Shown here one piece after another: positions 6,687 through 13,126 of a DNA stretch of 13,126 nt. The stretch is from Planctomycetota bacterium (GTDB lineage: Bacteria > Planctomycetota > Phycisphaerae > FEN-1346 > JAACEH01). Both the position numbers and the translations under genes were made by a program. Within the stretch, counting starts at the first letter, position 1. The number at the start of each line of letters is the position of its first letter. Location of the stretch: contig JAFGPY010000266.1 of NCBI GenBank assembly GCA_016935955.1, forward strand, positions 1 to 13,126, in the 5' to 3' direction. Under the pieces are notes generated by a model, which worked only from the letters and a program-made list of their open reading frames with translations, had not been told where the DNA came from and searched no databases.

Positions 6687-6920
6687 ATGATCATGATCCT
6701 AACCCGCGAGGCCCTGCTGGCAGCCACCTGGCGGCGCTGTGGCGATTGTCGGGGCTGCTACCGGCGCGTCTGCGTTGTCTGCGGCCATGTGTTTTACGTC
6801 GGGCGGCCTGAGGCCCGGTACTGCCAAGCAGCCTGTCGGCAGCGTGCCTATCGCCGGCGGCTGAAGCGGCGGCGGATGTTGGCACGGACGAAATACGAGA
6901 CCCGATTGGAGGTCGGTTGA
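6687..6920 (+). CDS. Single zinc-finger protein, first gene of recombinase operon
   Basis: 77 residues, strongly basic. One finger is clear: C29, C32, C46, C50 (CVVCGHVFY then YCQAAC), followed by RQRAYRRRLKRRRM (51-64). Three further cysteines (C18, C21, C24) precede it. The segment GCYRRxCxVCGxxFYxGxP is shared with the first finger of the protein encoded at 6092, so this is probably a shorter paralogue. ATG 6687 has GGGGAAGG (6672-6679) seven bases upstream; a second ATG at 6693 is possible. Its TGA overlaps the next ATG by one base (TGATG), implying coupled translation with the recombinase cassette. A nucleic-acid-binding accessory or regulator role is inferred. Confidence 0.7.
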   Translation: MIMILTREALLAATWRRCGDCRGCYRRVCVVCGHVFYVGRPEARYCQAACRQRAYRRRLKRRRMLARTKYETRLEVG

Positions 6921-7168
6921 TGGTCATGATGGCGACGAAAAGTACACCGAGGCGGAGCAACCACATCGGCGGGTATGACCCGCAGTCAATGACATCTGAC
7001 GAGAGGCTCGATGAACTAAGCGACATCCTCGCCACGGGCCTGCTGCGTCTCCGTTTTCGGACGCGGGTTGCGGAGGGAAGTTTCCTTGGGAATTCGACAT
7101 TGGGCCTTGAGGTGGGGCGCGAGGTTAGCCCTCATGTCGCTCACTTGGTTGGAAAGGAGACCATATGA
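6920..7168 (+). CDS. Small conserved protein of recombinase cassettes
   Basis: 82 residues, cysteine-free. The core SDERLDELSDILATGLLRLR (27-46) is a short amphipathic helical segment. I recall very similar short proteins upstream of DUF2924 and recombinase genes in integrative elements, but no function is known. The C-terminal 35 residues are less distinctive. ATG 6920 overlaps the preceding stop by one base and has GGAGG (6908-6912) seven bases upstream; a TTG one codon earlier is a weaker choice. The end overlaps the DUF2924 start (ATGA). The tight coupling on both sides is the main support for a real gene. Confidence 0.6.
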   Translation: MVMMATKSTPRRSNHIGGYDPQSMTSDERLDELSDILATGLLRLRFRTRVAEGSFLGNSTLGLEVGREVSPHVAHLVGKETI

Positions 7169-7635
7169 GCGAGACGGTGCTGAAACAGGTCGCGGAACTG
7201 CCGCACCTGGCGACGGGTGTCCTGAAGGAGCGCTGGCGGCTGCTCTACGGCGGCGAGCCACCCCAGGCCAACCGCAACTACCTGGTGCGGCGACTGGCCT
7301 ACCGCATCCAGGAACTGGCCTTCGGCGGCCTCAAGGAAGAGACGAAGGATCGCCTGCGGGAGATCGCCGACGAAGAGGACTACGGTGGTCGAACAAAACG
7401 GGCCACACGCCGGCGGCGCCGGACCGAGGGCCTGCCTGTGCCCGGCACGAAGCTGGCGCGGACGTGGCGCGGTCAGCGGATCGAGGTCACGGTCACTCGC
7501 GACGGCATCGAGTACGAGGGCCGCATCTACCGTTCGCTCACCGCCGTGGCCAAGACCGTCACCGGCAGCCACCTGAGCGGCCGGGCGTTCTTCGGCCTCA
7601 CGCGGCGGAAGGCAGCGAAGGGAGGTGAAGCGTGA
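7165..7635 (+). CDS. DUF2924 family protein
   Basis: 156 residues, matching the usual length and layout of DUF2924. The N-terminal helical part contains NRNYLVRRLAYRIQELAFGG (37-56). A basic linker RRRRR follows near residue 81-86. The C-terminal part has PGTKLARTWRGQ, a beta-rich segment with YEGRIYRSLTAVAKTVTG, and FFGL. DUF2924 genes are typically found directly before a large serine recombinase gene, as here, and are thought to assist it, but no activity has been shown that I know of. AAAGGAGA (7153-7160) precedes ATG 7165. The stop overlaps the recombinase GTG start (GTGA), so the two are probably translated together in fixed ratio. Confidence 0.9.
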   Translation: MSETVLKQVAELPHLATGVLKERWRLLYGGEPPQANRNYLVRRLAYRIQELAFGGLKEETKDRLREIADEEDYGGRTKRATRRRRRTEGLPVPGTKLARTWRGQRIEVTVTRDGIEYEGRIYRSLTAVAKTVTGSHLSGRAFFGLTRRKAAKGGEA

Positions 7636-9032
7636 TCGACATGCCACGGAAGAAAGACACGCCCCGCGTGCGCTGCGCCATCTACACCCGCAAGAGCACT
7701 GAGGAAGGACTGGAGCAGGAGTTCAACCCGCTCGACGCCCAGCGCGAGGCGGGTGAGGCCTACATCGCGAGCCAGCGGCACGAAGGCTGGACGGCGCTGC
7801 CGGCGCGCTACGACGATGGCGGCTACACCGGTGGCAATATGGACCGCCCGGCCCTGAAGCTACTCTTGGCCGACATCCAGGCGGGACGAGTAGACACGGT
7901 CGTTGTTTACAAGGTGGATCGCCTGAGCCGCAGCCTCATGGACTTCACCCGGCTCATCTCGCTCTTCGACGAGCACAAGGTGTCCTTCGTGTCGGTGACG
8001 CAGCAGTTCAACACGACGACCTCGATGGGGCGGCTCACGCTCAACATCCTCCTCTCCTTCGCCCAGTTCGAGCGTGAGATCATCGGTGAGCGCATCCGCG
8101 ACAAGATCGCCGCGGCCAAGAAGAAAGGCAAGCACACCGGTGGCCCGCCAGTCCTCGGCTACGACATCGACCGGGCCACGAGCCGTCTGGTGGTCAACGC
8201 CGAGGAGGCCAAACTCGTCCGCCACATCTTCAAGCGGTTCGTGCAGCTTGGCTCCGCCCTCCTTGCGGCCAGGGAACTGAACGCCCGTGGCCTACGCACC
8301 AAGGCGTGGACGACGAAGAAAGGTGCAACGCGGCCCGGCAACGCCTGGGACAAGAGCCGAGTGTTCCGGCTGGTCACGAACCCGAAGTACCTGGGGCAGG
8401 TGCCGCACAAGGATCAGGTCTACGATGGCGAGCAGGAGGCCATCGTCGACCGGCGGACGTGGGACGCCGTGCAGGCCATCATTCAGGAGAACAGCAAGGT
8501 TCGCGGCGCCAAGACCAGAGCCGAGACGCCCGCGCTCCTGAAGAGCCTCATCAAGTGCGGCCACTGCGGCACGTCGATGGGCGTCAGCTTCGTCAAGAAA
8601 CCCGAGAAACGCTACACCTACTACACCTGCGTGCGGGCCACCAAGAGCGGCTACGACACCTGCACCGTTCGCAGCGTGCCCGCGGGCGTGGCCGAGGCGG
8701 CCGTCGTGGACCGGCTGAGAGCGGTGTTCCGCAGCCCGGAGATGATCGCCCGAACGTACCATGCCGCCGTGGCCAAGGCCGGCGACGATATGGCAATGCA
8801 GGAATGCCTGCCGACGGAGGACGACGTTCGCACCGCCCTGATGAACATCGATCCGGTGTGGGAGGTGCTGTTCCCCAGGGAGCGGGAACGGATCGTGAAG
8901 CTCCTCGTCGAGAAGGTCGTCATGAACCCCGATTCGATGGACGTGGTCATCCGCACGAACGGGCTGAGTTCACTGGTGACGGAGTTGAGGGAGACGACTG
9001 AGGAAGCCGAAAGCAGAAAGGTCAGCGTGTGA
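7632..9032 (+). CDS. Large serine recombinase
   Basis: 466 residues. The resolvase-type catalytic domain (about 12-165) begins with YTRKST, giving the catalytic serine S22 with R20. It continues with VVYKVDRLSRS (91-101), which carries the conserved active-site arginines, and FEREIIGERIRDKI (146-159). A Recombinase DNA-binding domain follows (about 175-290), then a zinc ribbon with C309, C312, C333 and C344. The enzyme would cut and rejoin DNA through a phosphoserine link to integrate or excise the element. GTG 7632 is chosen because GGAGGTGA (7621-7628) is correctly spaced for it and not for ATG 7641. It is somewhat short for the class, with a brief region after the zinc ribbon, but ends naturally at TGA and overlaps the HTH gene. 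I could not identify its attachment sites. Confidence 0.95.
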   Translation: MIDMPRKKDTPRVRCAIYTRKSTEEGLEQEFNPLDAQREAGEAYIASQRHEGWTALPARYDDGGYTGGNMDRPALKLLLADIQAGRVDTVVVYKVDRLSRSLMDFTRLISLFDEHKVSFVSVTQQFNTTTSMGRLTLNILLSFAQFEREIIGERIRDKIAAAKKKGKHTGGPPVLGYDIDRATSRLVVNAEEAKLVRHIFKRFVQLGSALLAARELNARGLRTKAWTTKKGATRPGNAWDKSRVFRLVTNPKYLGQVPHKDQVYDGEQEAIVDRRTWDAVQAIIQENSKVRGAKTRAETPALLKSLIKCGHCGTSMGVSFVKKPEKRYTYYTCVRATKSGYDTCTVRSVPAGVAEAAVVDRLRAVFRSPEMIARTYHAAVAKAGDDMAMQECLPTEDDVRTALMNIDPVWEVLFPRERERIVKLLVEKVVMNPDSMDVVIRTNGLSSLVTELRETTEEAESRKVSV

Positions 9033-9448
9033 CGATGAACAGGACAGCCGAGGCTGAGGCGATTCACATGGTGGCGGACGACGAGACCATCCACATCCGC
9101 ATCCCGATGAAGCTGAAGAAGCGGGCCGGGCGGAAGGAGATTGTGCTGCCACGGAGCGTGACCGGCAAGGTGCCCGCCCAGGAGGCGATGGTGCGCGCCG
9201 TGGCCCGGGCGTGGAAATGGCAGGCGCTGCTGGAGGCCGGTGAGGTCGACTCCATCAGCGCGTTGGCCACGCGGTTCCACGTGGACCATTCCTACGTCGC
9301 ACGGACGCTGCGCCTGGCCTGCCTGGCCCCTGATATTGTCGAAGCCATCGTCCGTGGCGACGAGCCGGACGGGCTGACGCTCGGCAGGTTGATGAAGCAG
9401 TGGCCGGTAAGGTGGGATGAGCAGAGGAATGAGCTGTGCGGCGAGTGA
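9029..9448 (+). CDS. HTH protein of the recombinase cassette
   Basis: 139 residues. The N-terminal part has a basic beta-like motif HIRIPMKLKKRAGRKEIVLP (22-41). The C-terminal part, from about residue 57, holds a helix-turn-helix: SISALATRFHVDHSYVARTL (75-94), where the ATRFHVDHSYVARTL stretch forms the turn and recognition helix. It is followed by the conserved APDIVEAIVRG and LTLGRLM. Proteins like this commonly follow DUF2924-linked serine recombinases, as a candidate directionality factor or repressor. GTG 9029 overlaps the recombinase stop and has AGAAAGG seven bases upstream; ATG 9035 is the alternative. Its last 83 codons are duplicated at 10888-11136, beyond the metallophosphatase gene. 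It is the last gene of the coupled operon starting at 6687. Confidence 0.8.
   Translation: MTMNRTAEAEAIHMVADDETIHIRIPMKLKKRAGRKEIVLPRSVTGKVPAQEAMVRAVARAWKWQALLEAGEVDSISALATRFHVDHSYVARTLRLACLAPDIVEAIVRGDEPDGLTLGRLMKQWPVRWDEQRNELCGE
9197..9445 (+). repeat. Direct repeat copy A (HTH coding tail)
   Basis: This 249-base segment matches 10888-11136 without gaps, with 39 differences by hand count (about 84% identical). Of the changed codons, about 17 are silent and 16 change the residue. The pair brackets the minus-strand metallophosphatase gene. Confidence 0.85.
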
Positions 9449-9574
9449 GGCTGAAAGCTCGGACAGCGGCCCGCCACCGAAACCAAAATCGGGCGACGGC
9501 CGCAGCCGACCAACGGGCTGAAACCGTGACTCAATTCCGGGGTCGGAAACTACCACTTTCACTGAAGATGCACA

Positions 9575-9600
9575 CCATGTGAGTCATTTTCCCTCTCCTT
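9575..9600 (-). repeat. Short repeat of a translation start, copy A
   Basis: On the minus strand this reads AAGGAGAGGGAAAATGACTC and continues ACATGG: a Shine-Dalgarno site plus ATG (9587). It opens an 18-codon frame starting MTHM and ending at TGA near 9531. It closely matches 10764-10788, the real start of the metallophosphatase gene, which also begins MTHM. It lies immediately beyond that gene's stop. It may be the remnant of a second gene start, or chance similarity around a ribosome binding site. The rest of the 9449-9600 gap shows only weak short hairpins. Confidence 0.45.
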
Positions 9601-10776
9601 TTAAGGCGCGGCTGTAGCTGCTGGGGCTTCTGCGGGTGCAGGGGCGTTGGTCTCCGTTTCGCCGGGGACAGCCTCCTGCTTCGCCGGCCCGGCCAGCGTG
9701 GCCGTGTCCCACTGCTTGCCTTCGATGTCCACCAGGCGCATGGTGACGCTGGGCCCCTCGACGGTTATGGCCACGGCGAAGGTCTTGCGGCCCTTAACCT
9801 GAATCGGCTTCTCCAGCTTCGGGTGGATGAAATGGCTGCCGCCGCTGCCGTCGGGATTGCGGCCAAACCAGGCATCGTCAGGCAAGGCGTTTCGCAGTGT
9901 CGGATGATCGCGATTGCCGGGAAGCTGGCCGAGCATTCCGCCGGTGCCGTTGAGGATGTAGGTGACTCCGTCTTTGCGTTGCCGGTAGTAGACGTGGGTG
10001 CCGCCGCCCAGCACGGCGACCACCTTGTACTTTTTGAACAACTCCGTGGCGGCATCGAGGACCGGATTCTTCGGCCGCCACAGCCCGGTATAGTAGGCAT
10101 GGTGGCTGAAGACGAAGATGTGCCTGCCTTCGGCCGAGGCCAGTTCCTCCTCCAGCCTCTTCAGCAATCCGTCGCCTTCATAGAACTCAAACGGCAGGCC
10201 GATGAACTTGGCGTTGGCGTAGGTGAAGCTGAACACGTCGTCATGCGGTTGGCCGAAGTAGGCCGAGAACCGCCGGCGGGCCTCGGCCCGTTCCTCGGCC
10301 GTCCACTTGGCTTTGCCGACCTCGTGATTACCCGGCGCCGACCAGGTCGGGCACGTGCGAAAGAAGTCGCCGGCCGCCTGCTCCAGCTTGCGGTACTCGG
10401 CCAGGCCCCTTGAGCCGAAGCCGATGTCGGCCAAGTCGCCCATGGTCAGGGCGAAGTCCGGGTTGAGCCGCTGGAACAGGCCGAAGAGGTCCGTCCCCCG
10501 GCCGTGCCAATCGCTGGCGGCCACGAAGGTGAAGGGCGTGGTCGCGGTGGGCTGCTTGCGCTCGATCAGGGCCTGCATCAGCGGCCGCGGATCGTGACGC
10601 GGCAGCGGGAACTCCTCCTGGGTCAGCGTTGAGGCGGGCGCAGGGGACCATGCCGCGGCGACGCCTTCTGCCGCCTCTGCCGGGCGGGCGCCGCTTTCAT
10701 CCGCGGCAACAGGCCCAGGGGCCAGGCCCGCCAGAAGCATCAGGACTATCAGCCCATGACTTGCCATGTGCGTCAT
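9601..10776 (-). CDS. Exported calcineurin-like metallophosphatase
   Basis: 391 residues. An N-terminal signal peptide has hydrophobic core LIVLMLLAGLAP (9-20) and likely cleavage after VAA (about residue 25), so the enzyme acts outside the cytoplasm. Metal-binding motifs are in the family order: ASDWH (D89, H91), GDLAD (D114, D117), GNHE (N150, H151), FSHHAYY (H225/H226) and LGGGTHVYYR (H261). In the last, the usual GHxH motif reads GGTH, so one expected metal ligand is glycine (G259). It resembles purple-acid-phosphatase-like and 5'-nucleotidase-like hydrolases that cleave phosphoesters; the substrate is unknown. The tail (about 365-391) is Ala/Pro/Glu-rich and probably disordered. ATG 10776 has AAGGAGAG upstream; the frame runs seven codons further without support. 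It lies convergent to the recombinase operon, between the two HTH repeats, as possible cargo. Confidence 0.85.
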   Translation of the reverse strand: MTHMASHGLIVLMLLAGLAPGPVAADESGARPAEAAEGVAAAWSPAPASTLTQEEFPLPRHDPRPLMQALIERKQPTATTPFTFVAASDWHGRGTDLFGLFQRLNPDFALTMGDLADIGFGSRGLAEYRKLEQAAGDFFRTCPTWSAPGNHEVGKAKWTAEERAEARRRFSAYFGQPHDDVFSFTYANAKFIGLPFEFYEGDGLLKRLEEELASAEGRHIFVFSHHAYYTGLWRPKNPVLDAATELFKKYKVVAVLGGGTHVYYRQRKDGVTYILNGTGGMLGQLPGNRDHPTLRNALPDDAWFGRNPDGSGGSHFIHPKLEKPIQVKGRKTFAVAITVEGPSVTMRLVDIEGKQWDTATLAGPAKQEAVPGETETNAPAPAEAPAATAAP

Positions 10777-10788
10777 CTTGCTCTCCTT
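10764..10788 (-). repeat. Short repeat of a translation start, copy B
   Basis: On the minus strand this is AAGGAGAGCAAGATGACGCA and onward, the ribosome binding site and first codons (MTHM) of the metallophosphatase. It matches 9575-9600 at 21 of about 25 aligned positions with one single-base gap. Confidence 0.45.
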
Positions 10789-10848
10789 GGCCGACATTTC
10801 CCGTTTGAAACGTGCCCAGCCACACAGCCGGGCTCTTCAGATGCCAAT

Positions 10849-11145
10849 ATGACAGATCCTTGCCCGACAATCAAGCCCGAGTGGACTGCCGTGGCCCGGG
10901 CGTGGAAATGGCAGACGATACTGGAATCCGGCGATGCGGCGTCCATCATTGCGTTGGCCACGCGGTTCCATGTGGACCATTCGTATGTGTCTCGGACGCT
11001 CCGGCTGGCCTGCCTGACGCCGGACATCATCGAGGCCATCGTCCGTGGCGAGGAGCCGGACGGGCTGACGCTGGGCAGGCTGATGAGGCCGTGGCCGGTG
11101 AGGTGGGATGAGCAGAGGGATGGGTTGTACGGCGAAGCACGCTGA
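10849..11145 (+). CDS. Truncated paralogue of the recombinase-linked HTH protein
   Basis: About 98 residues from ATG 10849. From residue 14 (AVARAWKWQ) it matches the last 83 residues of the HTH protein at 9029, with 67 of 83 identical by hand count, including the helix-turn-helix ATRFHVDHSYVSRTL. It then adds Ala-Arg before the stop. The N-terminal half of the family, with the RIPMKLKKR motif, is missing and is replaced by a short unrelated leader. No good Shine-Dalgarno site precedes the ATG. Many differences are silent, so the reading frame was kept for some time after duplication. It may be a working HTH-only protein, possibly competing with the full-length one, or an old fragment. It is divergent from the metallophosphatase gene. 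The plausible origin is a second, decayed recombinase cassette. Confidence 0.6.
   Translation: MTDPCPTIKPEWTAVARAWKWQTILESGDAASIIALATRFHVDHSYVSRTLRLACLTPDIIEAIVRGEEPDGLTLGRLMRPWPVRWDEQRDGLYGEAR
10888..11136 (+). repeat. Direct repeat copy B (HTH coding tail)
   Basis: Partner of 9197-9445, in the same orientation. Similarity begins sharply at GCCGTGGCCCGGGCG and runs to the end of the coding region, with faint similarity (GCTGAAAGC) just after. The two copies are 1,691 bases apart, start to start. Confidence 0.85.
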
Positions 11146-11246
11146 AAGCCTGCGCAGCCGCCGCCTCGCCGGCCGCCGCACTTTTACCACTTCGTTCACA
11201 AGCAAATGAGTTTCGGAACAATACGGGTTCCCGTTCCCCGTGTAGA

Positions 11247-12599
11247 TCACCTTCCTGCACCAGTCTTGGCCGGCGATGGATACTCTTCGTGGATTCGCCA
11301 GATGCCGCCGGTTCTCGGGGAGAGCGGCCGGCCGTTCTCGGCACCGGGGCGGCGGCCATCGCGCAGGAGGAGGATCAGGTCGGAGCTCACTGCCGGGTGG
11401 CCGTAGAAGTACTCGTGGGTGTCGGATCCGGAACCGGCCACGCTGCAGTCGATGAACTGTATCCCGGTCAAGTGCTGGAGCAGCTCGGTTTGGCGGCGCG
11501 GCAGGTCCTCGGCCTCGACCTGACCCAGACGACCCTGGGCCTCGAAGAGCCACTCGGCCATGCCAAGCTGCGAGTCCGATGGGGAAACGTAGAGCACCAT
11601 CTGTTCCGGGACACGCATCAGGTGCTCCGCACTGACGCGCTGTGTGCTTACCTCCAGGTCCATGTCCGCCGCCGCAAGAACGAAGCAGCCGATCTTGAGG
11701 ACCCTCCGGGTGTCGCCACCCGAGGCCCGAATCTCGATGTTAAGTTCCCGCAGGGCAGCCAGTGCCGTACCGGTCCCGCGGCTGTGTGCGATAACGTGGA
11801 CCTTCTCCACGCCCGGACACGAGGCCAGCAGACGCAGGAACTGCTTGAGGTGGTGGACCGTGAACTCGCTCGACTCACGATCATAGGTGTAATTGCGCAG
11901 AATATCTGTTCCACCGCCGGCCGGCCAGGTGTAGGCCACCGGCACGCCCTGGCGTCCCATGAAGTGCCAGAGCCCCGCCACCACGTACATCGGGTCCTCG
12001 AAGTGGCTGCCCGAGCCGTGGATGAAGACGTAGGCCTCCTTCTTGGGGGTGAGGGCCAGCCGCTCCGCCAGCAGGGCCTTGAACCCGGCCTCCGCCGCCA
12101 AGCGGGTCGCGGCACTGCCCGGAGATTCCACCATTTGGCCGTCGCGCTCCACCTGGGGCGTCGGCGTCATCGGGAACCGTCCCAGCTCGTGCGTTTCAAT
12201 TGTGCCCATGGGCAGGCGGGTCCGCTGTTCGGCAGACCGGTTGGCGGCGACCAGTTCATCCCACGACAGGTCCTCGCCGATGCTCACACGCGTCGTCCCG
12301 AAGGCCAGCGACTTCGAGCGACGAAAGCCGTACCGGGGATCCTGGGCGCTTTCGCCTTCGGGCACACGATCAGTCGCGTAGACAACGTCAACCGTGCTGG
12401 TGCGAAGCGGCAGCGGCACATCCGCAAACGGGTTGTCGGGAGCACAGATGCACAGGTTCGGAGTAGGCATCAGGCTCGGCGTAGACATGAGGTTGCGGCC
12501 GCCGCAGCCCACCGTAGTCACTACACAGGACAGGGCTGTGAGAAGTGTCGCGGCACACCTGTGGTTGGCCCTCCCCTGGGGGAACGAGGCGATGGCCAT
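11247..12599 (-). CDS. DUF900-type alpha/beta-hydrolase, probable lipoprotein
   Basis: 450 residues. The N-terminus has a hydrophobic stretch ATLLTALSCVVTTVGC (17-32). C32 after TVG is a fair but not ideal lipobox, so outer-surface or periplasmic lipid anchoring is likely. The motif VDVVYATDR (70-78) and the order FIHGSGSHF (192-200), VAYTWPAGG (221-229) and VIAHSRGTG (269-277) are typical of DUF900 hydrolases. S273 would be the nucleophile, with D342 (YVSPSDSQ) and H395 or H401 as candidate triad members. The substrate is unknown; an esterase or lipase-like activity is inferred. CAGGAG lies upstream of ATG 12599 at normal spacing. It follows the DUF2294 gene on the same strand with an 86-base gap containing no obvious promoter or terminator, so they may be co-transcribed. 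It looks like ordinary host or cargo content rather than mobility machinery. Confidence 0.8.
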   Translation of the reverse strand: MAIASFPQGRANHRCAATLLTALSCVVTTVGCGGRNLMSTPSLMPTPNLCICAPDNPFADVPLPLRTSTVDVVYATDRVPEGESAQDPRYGFRRSKSLAFGTTRVSIGEDLSWDELVAANRSAEQRTRLPMGTIETHELGRFPMTPTPQVERDGQMVESPGSAATRLAAEAGFKALLAERLALTPKKEAYVFIHGSGSHFEDPMYVVAGLWHFMGRQGVPVAYTWPAGGGTDILRNYTYDRESSEFTVHHLKQFLRLLASCPGVEKVHVIAHSRGTGTALAALRELNIEIRASGGDTRRVLKIGCFVLAAADMDLEVSTQRVSAEHLMRVPEQMVLYVSPSDSQLGMAEWLFEAQGRLGQVEAEDLPRRQTELLQHLTGIQFIDCSVAGSGSDTHEYFYGHPAVSSDLILLLRDGRRPGAENGRPLSPRTGGIWRIHEEYPSPAKTGAGR

Positions 12600-12685
12600 C
12601 GATTCGCTCCTGAAATGCCCCGTCAGGCAGCACCATCATCCCCGCCGTCTCGACTCGCCGCGCGGTCAACACAGGGGGAGAGACC

Positions 12686-13066
12686 TTACGCCTTCTTTGT
12701 CTCGCGGAACGGCGGGGGCTCGGCCAGGATGAAGACCACGACCTCTTCACCGGTCGCGGTGCTGATGTCGTGGTGCAGGCTCAGCACCTTGATGCCAGTA
12801 GCCTCCTTAACCAGCGCCTCCATGGTCGGCCGCGCCGTCTCGATCAGGTGGGTCCGCACTTGCTTGAGGAGGTCGCGACCCTTCTCGCTCGGGAGGGACC
12901 TGGCCAGATGCTGTTCGGCGGCGGTCAGGACGCCCTGGAGGCGGACCACCAGCAGGTCGCCAATCAAATGGGCACGGATGTCCTTGGGTCCCCGGCCCAT
13001 GTAGTCCTGTTCGAAGCGGCTGATGCCTTCAGAGATGGCGGCTTCGATCTCACCCTGTGTTTTCAT
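12686..13066 (-). CDS. DUF2294 family protein
   Basis: 126 residues, the usual size for DUF2294. Conserved blocks are visible: FEQDYMGRGPKDIRAHLIGD (18-37), VVRLQGVLTAAEQHLA (40-55) and GIKVLSLHHDIST (91-103), then EEVVVFILAE (107-116). The family is soluble and of unknown biochemical role. ATG 13066 (MKTQGEIEAAI) is chosen because family members commonly begin with MKxxGEIE; the upstream extension to 13102 needs a TTG start. The Shine-Dalgarno match before ATG 13066 is weak. Its promoter probably lies at or beyond the window's right end. It precedes the DUF900 hydrolase gene on the same strand. Confidence 0.8.
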   Translation of the reverse strand: MKTQGEIEAAISEGISRFEQDYMGRGPKDIRAHLIGDLLVVRLQGVLTAAEQHLARSLPSEKGRDLLKQVRTHLIETARPTMEALVKEATGIKVLSLHHDISTATGEEVVVFILAEPPPFRETKKA

Positions 13067-13126
13067 AAAGGTCTCACACTGGCCCAGTTTCCCGGGTGGC
13101 AATCCGCGTGGCCGCGATTCCCTTAA

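Noticed and set aside
6440..6690. Coding continuation across the GTAACG gap
   Set aside because: The open frame there is the shadow frame of the double-finger gene, and its repeats are explained by the DNA motif array.
8651..9562. 303-codon minus-strand open frame
   Set aside because: Antisense to the recombinase and HTH genes; no family resemblance.
9449..9600. Recombinase attachment site or bidirectional terminator
   Set aside because: Only weak 4-5 bp hairpins are present, and no convincing matching core sequence could be found elsewhere in the window.
11289..13004. Long plus-strand open frame opposite the DUF900 and DUF2294 genes
   Set aside because: It is antisense to two recognised families and reads as low-complexity Arg/Ala-rich sequence, the usual shadow of GC-rich coding DNA.
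13078..13126. Imperfect palindrome near the right end as a second REP-like element
   Set aside because: The arms pair only with bulges and do not match the repeat at 16-85 beyond a GGGTG start.

Overview
The window is GC-rich bacterial DNA that looks like an integrated mobile element plus a stretch of host-like accessory genes. I infer a member of the Planctomycetota or a related environmental lineage. The reasons are the nested palindromic repeat at 16-85, the serine recombinase/DUF2924/HTH cassette, and the secreted metallophosphatase, DUF900 lipoprotein and DUF2294 genes. This rests on recall of family distributions; no marker gene such as rRNA is present to prove it. I found no tRNA, rRNA or CRISPR array.

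Layout. (1) 16-85: a perfect 26-bp inverted repeat whose arms are themselves hairpins (REP-like). (2) 267-4845, plus strand: a DNA-replication module of three large genes. These are a ParB-like N-terminal domain fused to a Toprim/topoisomerase VI-A-like protein, an archaeo-eukaryotic-type primase with a PriL-like four-cysteine C-terminal domain, and an XPD/DinG-like superfamily 2 helicase with a four-cysteine insert. The primase and helicase reading frames overlap by 155 nt. (3) 4846-6686: an AT-rich 39-bp palindrome, a small zinc-ribbon protein, a helical protein, a double zinc-finger protein and an array of GTAACG elements. (4) 6687-9448: a tightly coupled five-gene operon of zinc finger, small conserved protein, DUF2924, large serine recombinase and HTH protein. 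(5) 9601-11145: a minus-strand exported metallophosphatase sandwiched between the HTH gene and a diverged second copy of its C-terminal half. (6) 11247-13066, minus strand: a DUF2294 protein followed by a DUF900-type alpha/beta-hydrolase lipoprotein.

How it may work together (inference). The recombinase cassette would move the element. The primase, helicase and ParB/Toprim protein would copy or process element DNA. The palindrome, the GTAACG array and the small zinc-finger proteins are candidates for control or origin functions. The plus-strand genes from 267 to 9448 share strong Shine-Dalgarno sites and short gaps or stop/start overlaps. The most interesting unit is the replication triad: it combines parts resembling Spo11/Topo VI-A, PriS/PriL and XPD, all better known from archaea and eukaryotes, beside a bacterial serine recombinase. 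I do not recognise it as a named system.
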